A stretch of DNA of 64,000 nucleotides from Trichobilharzia szidati (lineage: Eukaryota > Platyhelminthes > Trematoda > Strigeidida > Schistosomatidae). The stretch lies in NCBI GenBank assembly GCA_944472155.2, contig OX235271.1, positions 124,625,329-124,689,328 on the forward strand, written 5' to 3'. The notes under the pieces are model-generated. The model saw only the letters and a program-made list of their open reading frames with translations. It made no database searches and was not told the DNA's origin. Every line of letters starts with the position of its first letter. Positions within the stretch are counted from its first letter, which is position 1. Below, in pieces: positions 45,531 to 56,235 of this stretch. The translations under genes and the position numbers were made by a program.

Positions 45531-46645
45531 TGTTATGTCAAACAGACTTATTTAATGTGTAATGATATTCAACCATTGCTTTAACTCGACGAAGGATTTA
45601 GAATCTTGTTAGAATAAGGAAGAAGACGATTATGCAATAAGGTGGTTTTTAGGAATTTAGGAACAGTATCAAAGCTAGTTATGACGCTGAGGATGGCTAA
45701 AACGTCAACATACATATTCCAGAAGTTTGTTTATTTTCGGCTAAATCACTTATACAGCCACAGCTTCAGTATGTTAATACTATACAGGCTCTGCGTAGTA
45801 GTACCTCTATACTTCGTTGTGCATCTCAGTGAAAGACCTTTTCGTTTATAACAGTAGTTTAGTCCTTTGATTTTCAAGACAAATGTCACTACCTATCACT
45901 GAATATTTAGGGATAAATTTGATGCACTTAAAGCCGAAAATCTTGTTTTGAACTCCACTTAGACTGGAATATTGATCCAATTCTCAACTAAGGAAAAGTC
46001 CACTAATCAAAGATTATACACAGCAAGAAGTTGTGCTTTAAGTATATGTTTAGATAAACCTTGAAACAACCACATATTGAATCATTTCAGGGGTTTTGCT
46101 GAACGTATCTGAAGTTTTCATATAAGTTGCACACCATGTTGTCGTGATTGGCTGAAAAACTGAATAAGAACATCTGATGGCACCCCGAAACGACATGATG
46201 TATAGTGATTTACATGAGTTCATGTACAAGATACTGCCATAAGAAACTGGAAGCCACTTTTACATTTTACGGTGGATCCGCTGTTTAATATTTCTGCATT
46301 TTGCTTACAGAAATATTTCAATTTCTCTCTAAATTTGCCTTCGTAACCTGGTTGGTTATTTCCAGGTTGTTAGTGTAGCCGCTTACTTCGAACTCGCTAG
46401 TTTATCGGAACTTAGAAATTTTTACTTCGCTTTCAATTATTCAGTTTTTGTGTATCTCCGACTTCAGTGTATTCGTCTTTTATGTTTCCGTATTTTAGTT
46501 AGCTTCAGTTTTATTTCTGTTATTAACATTCTTCGTGAAGATTTTAAAGGACACACTACCTACAAATATTTATCATATTCTGTAATTTGCTTTCCAAATA
46601 TCACATGGTGTGTCTTCATATAAGCATATGGTGTATCTGTTACAG

Positions 46646-46794
46646 GACCATATTCGAGATCCATGTGTGAAATTTTTTCATCATTCGTTGTATATTACTG
46701 CTGAGGAAACCAAAATAGCTAAACGTCTATCTGAATTAGCCGAAAAATACGAAGGTTCAGTCAGTATTGGATCGTATCCTGCATTTAACAACAG
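46646..46794 (+). CDS. FLAD1: FAD synthase exon C
   Basis: Acceptor ctgttacag; reads DHIRDPCVKFFHHSLYITAE, then ETKIAKRLSELAEKYEGSVS, then IGSYPAFNN. This corresponds to the end of the MoCF-like half of FLAD1, where the human protein has a comparable LGSYPDW.SNYY. It begins in phase 0 after exon B across a 3.7 kb intron and ends in phase 2 (AG|gttagc) to make Ser with exon D. Confidence 0.9.
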
Positions 46795-47117
46795 GTTAGC
46801 CAGTTTACCTTGGTTTTGAATCTGTTTTAGTATGTATTGGTTTTGTATTGTGTCAAGTGTTTGGATGAAAACACTTGTTCGGATGATACTGTCTTATTTG
46901 TGAGATTTATTCTAGAATAAATTGTTATCTTCCTATTTGTGTTAGTAGTCCTCATACCTCAACATTTCAACTGAAAACGAAATAAGTTACTTTTCATGTA
47001 TTTTGCTAAAAATAATGACAACTAGATATTCGTTATTTTTGTTTGTCATTACACAGCTAATTGTGTCTAAATCTTAGTTCATTCATAATCCTGCATAAAT
47101 ATATTTAACATTTTGAT

Positions 47118-47291
47118 TATAGCTTGAAACCACACAATATTTTTGGTACTAGTATGGAATTTTCAGCATGTGATATCGGTAGCCCAAATTTTGCAGGCCG
47201 ATCATTAATATCGGGTGTGCGCCGGCAGGGGATCGAACCCCGGACCATGTGCATGGTCGGCGAAAGTCCTAACCGCTGTGCCACCGACGCA
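47118..47291 (-). repeat. SINE family A copy 3 (tRNA-derived)
   Basis: Complete copy on the minus strand: head TGCGTCGGTGGCACAGCGG, box B GGTTCGATCCCC, body with GATATCACATG, and the end cttgaa...ctataatc. It is antisense to FLAD1 in the intron. Confidence 0.85.
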
Positions 47292-48765
47292 CTATAAAGT
47301 GTTTAGTAATATGCTTTATATCATCAATCGTTATTTGCCTTTCACAACTATACGATTATCAATCTTGCTAATAGAAATATATAAACGCTAAGTAATTATA
47401 GTGCACTTCACCGAATAATAGGTCTGTCACTTGGTTATTTAGCATTTTATCAATTCAAACACCTAGTGTATTTAAAACAAAAATTAAATGTAATAATAGT
47501 ACTTATAATGTTAAATGTAAATTATGCTAATATGCTTACAATTTATACTATAATTAGTAGTAAAGATGTTGTTCAAACTAAGTCTTCAAGTTACCGTGCT
47601 ACCTTTTATAAAACGTGCGTTGAAATTGTTGTTACTTAATTTTATCATTTTAACCAAATGAAGTTTGTCCTTGACATAACTATCCTATGGTTGGATCATG
47701 GCTTCTGAAAGTCACGAATGTTAAAAGGTCATTTTATGGTTTATGCATTGTACCTTAAGAGCTTAAAAGTTAACCTATTTCAAGGATATTTAATAAAATG
47801 TAATTTATAAGTTCAAATTCTGGTTGGGTTTTTTTTTTCAAAAAAATATATTTTTATGCTGTTGTATTTTCCTAATCCTTAAAGTTCATTCACATTGTAT
47901 TTTAATCTGTGTGAAGTACATTAAACACTAAGCAATTTAGTAACACATTTCATTATCTTTATTTATAGTGTAGGCAGATAGACCTTTAATGTATGTAGAT
48001 AGACAAACATGTCTACTTAGAAAACCATACAAAAGTCTCAGTTGAATTACCTAAACTGCATGACAGCATCGAAAAAAAAGAACACAAGCAGAATTAGATT
48101 ATCATAAAAATAAACAAAATAGAATATTAGAGAAAGAACCATTAAAAGGAAGTTCGCGTAGAATTTTCAAAACTTCACTCAGTAGCATAAGTGATACATT
48201 TTTCATATATTTGACATTAAAGTATGGACTGGAAAATTTCTTATAAAGTACTTACGTAGATGACTTCAGAGTTTTTGCTAGTCTGTGACAGCTAATCAAA
48301 CTTTCTAGTCATATCTAGGCTTCAAAAATTTAACGGATAAAGTTATATTTTCATGATTTTATGCTGTTATAATATAAGGTCTGTTATATCAAGAATTCTT
48401 CATTTTCACCTGTGTTCAAGTGGTGCTCATTCAAAATGGGAGTATTTAGGATGTGCCATATCTTCATTCCAAATATTGAGTACATTTATACTATTGTGAC
48501 GGGTTTTATACCATGTCATCAGGAGTCTTCAATCATTGGACAATTTAGAGTGTTCACCTTTTAAAGCAAGATAAAAAATAGACTGTCTAACTGATACTTG
48601 GTATTTGTTGTGGGCGATGAATTAATATTCTAATGACGCTTTATTAACACATATTTTGAAAAAAATAATGTGATATGACACTTAATGTGTGTGTAAAACT
48701 TGGGTACTATGGTGGTATATAATTTCATTGGATATATCGCAAACACTCAACGACGTTTCGAACAC

Positions 48766-48806
48766 AATTTATTGTTCATAAGTGATATGATTATGAACAA
48801 TAAATT
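48766..48806. repeat. perfect inverted repeat, 16 bp arms
   Basis: AATTTATTGTTCATAA (48766-48781) and its exact reverse complement (48791-48806) flank a 9 bp loop. It lies about 200 bp upstream of Penelope copy 2 and may be part of that element's terminal region. Confidence 0.8.
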
Positions 48807-48959
48807 TTCGTCTAATTGGTATCCCGTGAAAAATGCTGTTTCACAATGATGTGACACTGACTTTACTATACTTAAGTGAATATCACAGTATATTTCATTG
48901 GCTAAGATTTTACATAAAATAGAGTATTTAATTCAGTTTAGATTTTCCCGTCGATTGAT

Positions 48960-50080
48960 TGGACTGAAGTGCTCAGTCTCAGATTGATAACGCTTTGGCG
49001 TTTGAGACTATGGGCACTGGATTTGAGTATCGGTGGGGACACCATCACTCATTGGGGGAAACAAGTAAGTGCAGGTGACGAGTCCCAGATGGGGCGAAAT
49101 GAGCATAGGAAAACTCTCTTCAGGAACCTGGAATTCAATGGTGACATTGAAGCTGAAATTCTTAGAAACCGCCTTTCTAAATGTCTGAAGAAGACATTTC
49201 AAGCAGCCACCTTACGCATCACACTCTCCAGCAGACAGTTAATCCAGTCTAACGTTAAGGATAAGATACCGCTTTTGGCCACCTCAATGTGTATTTATCA
49301 ATTTACTTGCTCGTGTGGAGTAAAGTATATTGGCCGTACGCAACGCCAAGTCCACGAACGTATTCTGGAACATTGTTCAGCTTGGTTAGACAGAGGATAA
49401 AAGAAGAATAATAGCAGCTACATCCTCGAACACCTTATCATCTCTGGACATCGAGCACCCAGCATGAATGTTTCACATTGCTGTACAGAGTTCTTCAATA
49501 TCGTATGAAGGGACTTCGCATACGCCATCTGTACATAGCTGAATCAGTAGCTACTCGGGATCGGAAACCGGACCTCTACATTCAAAAGCGCTAGATACAT
49601 ACACTCGGCCTACCGTGGCCAGAGTAACTTTCTTATTACAGTTTTTCTTTTTATTATGTAAGTTTACTATTATTATTGTCATTATTATTTTTATTATCAT
49701 TATTATTCCTACCATCCATATTTTATTATCACTCTATTACTGTTTATTAATAACGTTGCGTTTTGATACAGACTTTAGATAAAAAACTTTGTCATCTTTC
49801 CACTAGTTCCTGTCTATCCTACAAAGTCTTATTGATTAGTCATTATCTCACACTTATTGCGTCATGCCAACTTTTCAACTTCCAACTAGTCGCCCTTTCT
49901 AGGTCACACCATACATTACGTAATATATTTCTCGAGGACAAATTTTGCCATTATCTGAATGGTTTTACGATTTCTTTGTTAAATATAATTACGATTGTAC
50001 AGCTTATGAAGATGAATCATCACAGAGGAAATTTCCTTCGCTATTTACGTCTTTTTCTTATGATTCAATGTGGGAATATT
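48960..50080 (+). mobile_element. Penelope-like element copy 2, 5'-truncated
   Basis: The plus frame 48969-49400 reads an end-of-RT/linker block (RNLEFNGDIEAEILRNRLSK, AATLRITLSSRQLI) and then an intact-looking GIY-YIG start: CIYQFTCSCGVKYIGRTQRQ, ERILEHCSAWL. After a frameshift the C-terminal block RDRKPDLYIQK appears near 49562-49594. The shared 3' UTR (gattgtacagct...) is at about 49995-50065. The RT palm is missing. A hammerhead-like core lies at 49075-49100, just before the linker. The element sits inside FLAD1 intron C-D in sense orientation. An (ATT)n-rich patch occurs at 49665-49725. Confidence 0.82.
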
Positions 50081-52083
50081 TCGTTCATTTTTCAATTCAC
50101 CAAATATATCAGTGAATAAATCAAGCAGTATTTATTCTTGGATAATAACTGCTCCACTTTTTCTTTATAAGCCGTTCATTCATACCCCGAAGTTTGTATT
50201 ACTTTTAGGTAGTTTTATATATTATTTGAGGTGAATGGTTGAATTATGAATCCTCAGTTGTCCTTCTGGACCATGTTTCCGGCACTGTGTTTACTGTGCG
50301 ATGAATTTCCTAGATTTGCTACAGATATCAGTATTTTGTGGTTATAGGTACGATGGTGTGACGTATTTCTTTTTGGCTGTCTTTATTCACTCTCGATGAG
50401 GTGAATTGTTATGGTCCTGTCGCCGATTGATATGATCTCTTCGACAGTTGATATAATCGAGTGGACTAATGCGTGGGTCAAATAATTCTCATGCAAGAAG
50501 TAACCCAACTGAAAAGCTGAATACATCTATTCATCCGTAGTCCCTTCCGCTTCATTGAGCCATGTAAATATCATAAGATAAAGACTAGTCTGTGACTGTT
50601 AGGATACTATTTCACTAGGAAATAAACACGTCGCATTTATATATTTTCTAACCGCATTAAAATCAGCCCAAGACAGTAGAAATAGGTTAATCCAATTGAT
50701 AAGCGATTCATCTAAGGAAGGCGGGAAATAAATATTCTGATTGGCTGGCGATTTGACCAAGGTGAGAAAAAGATGATGAAATTTTAGTCATCCTATCACA
50801 CGATGAATCACTAGTCTAAGCTGATTCCTATCATAATTTTAGGGCAGCGAAGAAATCTGTTTGGTTAGGTCAACAATATTATAGTTTGTTTCTTTCTGGA
50901 GGCGCTGCGTTTTCCATTGTCCTAGTATTTTCTCAGTAGGTTTGTTTGTAATCTTGGTCAACCTTTCTCTGTTAAGTCTAGTGTTTAAATCGACTTACAG
51001 TTAAGACATGTTGATCACTTAATAACACTATGTAAAGGTCGAGTATCGGGTCACCGAGGCGATTAATACCATCATAGAAATCTCAGATACAGCCAATTAT
51101 AGTGAAGGTCACCGGGAAAAATAGGATATTTCATCTAATGGAAACTTCACTTCGTATTAAAGTTAGCGTTAAAAGCGTGTAGAAGGATAATGAAAAATCT
51201 GCAACCGAAACAACCAGCCCAGTGGACATAATATCATCGTAAACATTCATCTCACCTATGAATTTTCATCATTTAAAGAACTGGTAAAAACACAAGCCAT
51301 ATGTACCTTAAATCCGTAGTGCAGAATCTGTTGGTATTTAGTTGTAAACGCAGTTCTTTTGTCTCCTTCAAACACTACCATTTGATGACGCGTAATGTAA
51401 TGTCTATCAGAGAAGTCTTGTTTTCTGTGATCATCACTCTAACTCCAATATCCAATCAATAAGATGATCTCGACAACAAACCTTATGCTTTACGAAGCAG
51501 AATATAAATTCTGGCAATTATTATCCGTTTCAAATTGTCGATCCTCTACCTTAAGTAGTACACTGTAATTCGAGGATTTGAATTCTTAACCAAGGTGATA
51601 CACTTAAGAGGAAGCTGGAGTACATCCCTCAACCTTCGAGTGTTGTTGTGGAGCTAGGTATATTGGGCTTTCAGTTTGAATACTATTCAGAAGAGTTCAA
51701 TAATGCTACTTTCTTCAATACACACTTTTTTACATGTCTTGAAAAGGGATAAACACATACACTCATATCCATATTTGTCTATGTAAATGAAGCGTTATCT
51801 ATAGAATTTGTCCTCTTATCTCTGTTCATATTGATTTTACTGAGCAGATTATTTCTTAACAATACTGAGTATTTCATCATTGAAATAAATTTATATTGGC
51901 TACTGTATAGTTTCTTCTGTTACCTCGTCAATTTAGGTGGCATATTCAGCGAACTTCTTAATTTATTACCAGTAATTTCTATGCTAACTAGATGAATCTA
52001 TAATTTAATACATGTTAGGTAACTTTTAGAACGTAGAGCAGTTTATCAATGAAGAGATATTTTTTGAATTTATTCCTTAATAG
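50081..52083. other. FLAD1 intron C-D, last part
   Basis: No exon, repeat or RNA gene recognised. Confidence 0.5.
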
Positions 52084-52172
52084 TTACTATCGTGTTCGAA
52101 TAACCTTTGACTCCCTTGATGAAAATACTGTGAAAGTTGCCTATGAAGAAGCAAAAAGTTTATTTGAAGAAT
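52084..52172 (+). CDS. FLAD1: FAD synthase exon D
   Basis: Short exon (89 nt) between acceptor ttaatag and donor gtaagtt. It reads YYRVRITFDSLDENTVKVAY then EEAKSLFEE, matching the NYY.VK.T.DS segment of FLAD1. The first base completes Ser from exon C, and the last base begins Cys completed by exon E. Confidence 0.9.
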
Positions 52173-53225
52173 GTAAGTTATTTATTTTTCATTCATTATT
52201 TTATTGAAGTGTTAGTATTTTTTTAATGATGAATCCGTCGTCATGATATAGTCCAAAACAATCTTTTATGAATAAATACAAGCAAGCGAAATTGCATTTT
52301 TGAATGTATTGCAATATGTGTGGCTTCATAGGTATTATTGGTCTGTGACAAACCTAAACATATAAATAAATATATGAATAGTTTCTGTTGAGTTGCCGTA
52401 AAATAGACTTAGCCGCCCATATAATTATAGAAATAGTGTCTGTGGTTGTTCTTATTTCCCGCAAATTCAGTTAAAAGTTACCAGAGATTTAGTCACTCGC
52501 AATCGTATAGTTTCAAAGTCGGTGAAGCTGCCCGAAATCTCTATTTCACTACGCAAGTTCATTTAGTTGCTACCTATAGATACATATACATTTTTGTGTC
52601 ATTCATTGTCAACTGGATAGTGAAACAATTTCTGTCGTTTTAGGATGTTAGTGATTGAATTACATCAAGCTCATATTATCTAACCTTCGAATCCGATATC
52701 TTATATACACCTACAAGTTCTGGAAAATTTAAACAAGAATTCAACTATGCAGCATAGTGATTAGTAGATCACCTCTTGAACCCAACTGCCAATTGAATTA
52801 CTGAACCTCTTGGAGATCCAAAGGATTTCCCTCCGGTAGTCAATAAGTGCCCTCTGAGTCCTCATTTGTTTTAAAGAATACTAAATTAAGAGTTTGAAGA
52901 CAGAGGGTAAGAAAGCTTTTTAAGCCATTAAAGCTCGAGTATAATCTGCTTAGGTTTCTTGAAGGCTTCAGACTTCATAGTATTGTTTGGTTTGGCTTGT
53001 ATTTGGTGGTGATTTAATGTTATCGACTTATTATACTTTTCTTGGGGACATTAAGGTTGCCTACAGTTTTCATTTAAGTACTTGATGGAAGAGTAACATT
53101 ACTAGTGTCAATGTGTACAGATTATATTAAGATATTTTAAATCCTTAACATTTGGTAATCACAATATGAGAGTAAACAGCTTTTTCACTCCCTACAATAT
53201 ACACATTCTTTAATTTTATTTTCAG
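52173..53225. other. FLAD1 intron D-E
   Basis: 1053 bp; no other feature seen. Confidence 0.6.
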
Positions 53226-53364
53226 GCGTCGTTGTGTATAATCCAGACCCAATCAGTAGAGCTGATTATGAAGTATACAAATTATCCGAACACAAAGACA
53301 CGAGTTTAGGTAATCGTGTATCTGAATCTATAAAGATTATCGAAGAAGCACTAGACAAGTACAG
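53226..53364 (+). CDS. FLAD1: FAD synthase exon E (interdomain linker)
   Basis: Acceptor attttcag. Reads VVVYNPDPISRADYEVYKLS, then a stretch with SLGNRVSESIKIIEEALDKY, ending before gtatac. This is the linker and first helix leading into the FMN adenylyltransferase domain; human FLAD1 has a similar VYKLAESG.SLG....ALQTIE. Phases agree with D (Cys) and F (Ser). Confidence 0.9.
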
Positions 53365-55460
53365 GTATACTTTTTTTATAAATAAAGTACGAATCATTCA
53401 TTTTATAAACGGATATAATAGTGAAGAATAGTTTAATGTACTATAGAATATTTCACTTTCTAATGTTTTATTACAATTAACGTTGTAATTTTGTTGCATA
53501 TTATAATGTTTTGAAATGTTTTTGTGCATAATTTCAAAAAATTCAATGAACTTTTATAAATATGGAATAGGTGTAGGAAGTATATTATCCACATGCCTGT
53601 CATTTACAGAGGTTTGACCTCATAAGAAATCTAAACATTGTTTTCTGTTATTTCCGTATATACTGGTTATTTCCTGGAGTAGAATGCACTCATATGTAAC
53701 AATTTCTCATAAAAGGTGAATTTAAATATTCGCAGGAATTTGCATGTTTAACCAAAATGATGTTGCGTATTGTTTATTTATACTTATAATTTCCTGTAGT
53801 TGTGATTTGACCGGAATCAATTAATTTGTCCTTGTTGACATATAAACTTCTCAAGCAGCGGCTCAGATGTTACTTATTTTTGTGTTATTTTGATATTATT
53901 TGTTATATGGTGCCCAGTGGTGAAATGTTAGACAGGCATTTTTTTTAATGTTTAGAACTTGTCTGCTAGATGTGCACATATTTCAATGACGGATGGTGTC
54001 CTTATTAAGACTCATATTCTACAATGTTCGTTTCATGTGCACCTACTGAATCCCACATTCAAGTTACTACGAATGCATTCATTCAAAGAACACTGTCACT
54101 TTGTTCCATTAAAATCTATGGAAAACTAGGAGTACAAACTATAATGAAATAATAGAAAATTATTTTATCTCAGTAGCCCAATGGATGACTTTAATGTTTA
54201 AATAGGCCAGTATTGGGATGTACACGTGCTTAGTTGATGAGGTCTAAATGAAAGGCGTTGTGCATTCCAGATTCTACTACTGGCTACTACCATTAAAACA
54301 AATGAAATGTTATGCAATTTTTATACATCAATTAAACATTTAGTTGTCATTATGTGTGCAAGATAGAGATATCTACAGTTCTGTTGTAAGTGCTGCAACT
54401 GAATTACCACATCTTTTGAAATACTAGAGGATGGATTTGACTTGGAATTTTTGACTAGTGAACTGCGAATCTTGATACCTTATTCTTGTGTGTTTTCCTA
54501 TAATGTGTTTACGATACAACTTACTCTGCGAGATTTATTCACGAAGATCGATTCTGTAAACTTTGTGTAAGTTATAATTTAGTAGCAAACTGTCATAGCC
54601 GTCGGATGACTTTGGAACTTGTTATTAATTGATTGCTGATTCCTTAACGTGATGATTGGTATCAGGTATCGCTATGGCTCAACGAGCTACATCGGCTGAA
54701 TAGAATATCCCTACATATCTCAAGATTCTAGAAAAGTCGTTCGGATAGATGTTAGACTAAATGCAGTTACCGCTGTAGTGTAAGTCGTTTACATTACGTT
54801 GGTAGTCTGAGGACGAGATTGTATTGCTAGCAAATGAGGGTTCAGTATCAGCAGGGTGATCCCCCGAGGTTACCAGCAAATCAGATATACCGATACTATG
54901 TTCTGAAGAGGAATGGGGGTTAGTGAAAATCGATCCCAAAAAACCCACATACCGACTTATCCTTCGGTGGTAAGGCATTTATATGGACGCAATTCCAAAT
55001 AGATCCTTTGTCACCGACCTTAGACAGTTTCCTCGGGATCTGTAGTCAGGCGGCTTTAATGTTCTTACTGTTTCAGCTATTTCAAGAAGAAACCAACTTC
55101 CATGGTTTAGGCGGTTGGACAGTATTAACTGCCCACACATTTCAATAAGCACGTAAAGCTTTCGTGATCAGCAACCATATTGATCTTCTTACTTTCTATA
55201 GATAGGTTCACCAATTCTTCTTAACTAGATGACCATTAGAAACGACCTAACTTCATGTTTTAGCACTTAACGTCCGGACCTTATGACAAATCAGGCAAGG
55301 GGCCTCATCAGGCAGAATTCTGGCATCTCAGGCTATAGGTGCATGTTGCTAATCATGGACATGCATACAAGACCCAAGTGTCGTTATTCACTTAACCTCA
55401 CGTGCGTGAGAGTGAATCAACAAAGTTCACTGTCGTGTGCCACCCAAGAAAAAACACAAA
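53365..55460. other. FLAD1 intron E-F, first part
   Basis: No exon recognised. A minus frame at 54978-54757 with Ser-rich composition is unassigned. About 55280-55460 may be interior sequence of the LTR-like element that follows. Confidence 0.4.
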
Positions 55461-55466
55461 GTAATA

Positions 55467-55815
55467 GTGTAACGACAGAAGACAGGGGCCAGGCAACAGA
55501 TCGTTTATTTAGGAAATCAACAGATATTTATAGATTTTCATGTACATTATTATAGATTATTGTAAGCAAACAAACATAGTTTTCTGATTGGTGGCTTCTC
55601 GCTGAACGTTAATCTTTCATCTCTTTTGGCCGTTTCTTGAAGTTCAGATTATCTATCTGCAAGCTGTATCCGCCCACACAAAGTTTGCTGTGATTGGTCG
55701 TTGAATTAGCCTTTGTTCTTATTTTTCTCACGACCAATATTGGGACTGTAAACATTGACGTAAATTACTGTCTGCTAATTTGGCTAGCAGCCAGCTCTCG
55801 CCACAACAGAACCTG
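55467..55815 (+). repeat. solo-LTR-like repeat, copy 2 (~345 bp)
   Basis: Begins TGTAACGACAGAAGACAGG, the usual TG start of an LTR, and matches the reverse complement of 29905-30242 over most of its length. It has no coding content. Its end point is uncertain. Confidence 0.65.
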
Positions 55816-55879
55816 ATGACGTGACTCCAAAGGTGTTTGAGGATGGCAGTGACGAAGTATTGACTAGGTTAACTAAGAT

Positions 55880-56235
55880 ATTAGTTATTGTGTAAGAATC
55901 TATTTTTAGTCTCTCTGGCCTTGTACACACCGTTAAATATCCTAGTGTATGAGGAAGGAGACAAATCGTCCTATGATAATCATAGGAGAGTCAACCTGAA
56001 TAACATAGTATATAAAATTCTAGATTCAGTTATTCTGCGTAAACTAAGCGATGCTCGACAGAAGCGAACCCGTGAAATCCAGACAGACTGTACCCGGAAG
56101 AGGGTGTGATGATCATATCTTCACCCTTCAATAGATTCTGAAACTTGGACATACTTATTGGTTTCCAACACTTGACATATTACTTGACTCGAAGGTGGCA
56201 TTTGATACTGTCGACTGAGAGGTAGTGTGACAGTT
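55880..56235 (+). mobile_element. RTE-like LINE fragment (RT fingers to palm A)
   Basis: The plus strand reads VYEEGDKSSYDNHRRVNLNN, then IVYKILDSVILRKLSDARQK, and after a stop DDHIFTLQ and LLDSKVAFDTVD. This is a diverged version of the RTE-clade (SR2-like) pattern of fingers, '..GFR.GR..DHIFTLRQ', and palm A 'FLD.K.AFDSVD'. It stops abruptly at the opposite-strand LINE 3. Confidence 0.72.

Larger units (their letters stand above)
44075..46645. other. rest of FLAD1 intron B-C
   Basis: Presumed promoter region of adenosine kinase (just above 44074) and intronic sequence. It holds SINE B copy 1 at about 44960-45045 and a short repeat at about 45440-45530 that resembles 48730-48806. No other gene is seen. 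Confidence 0.55.
46800..48950. other. FLAD1 intron C-D, first part
   Basis: AT-rich intronic sequence with SINE A copy 3 (47118-47291) and a palindrome at 48766-48806. I see no coding sequence. Confidence 0.55.
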
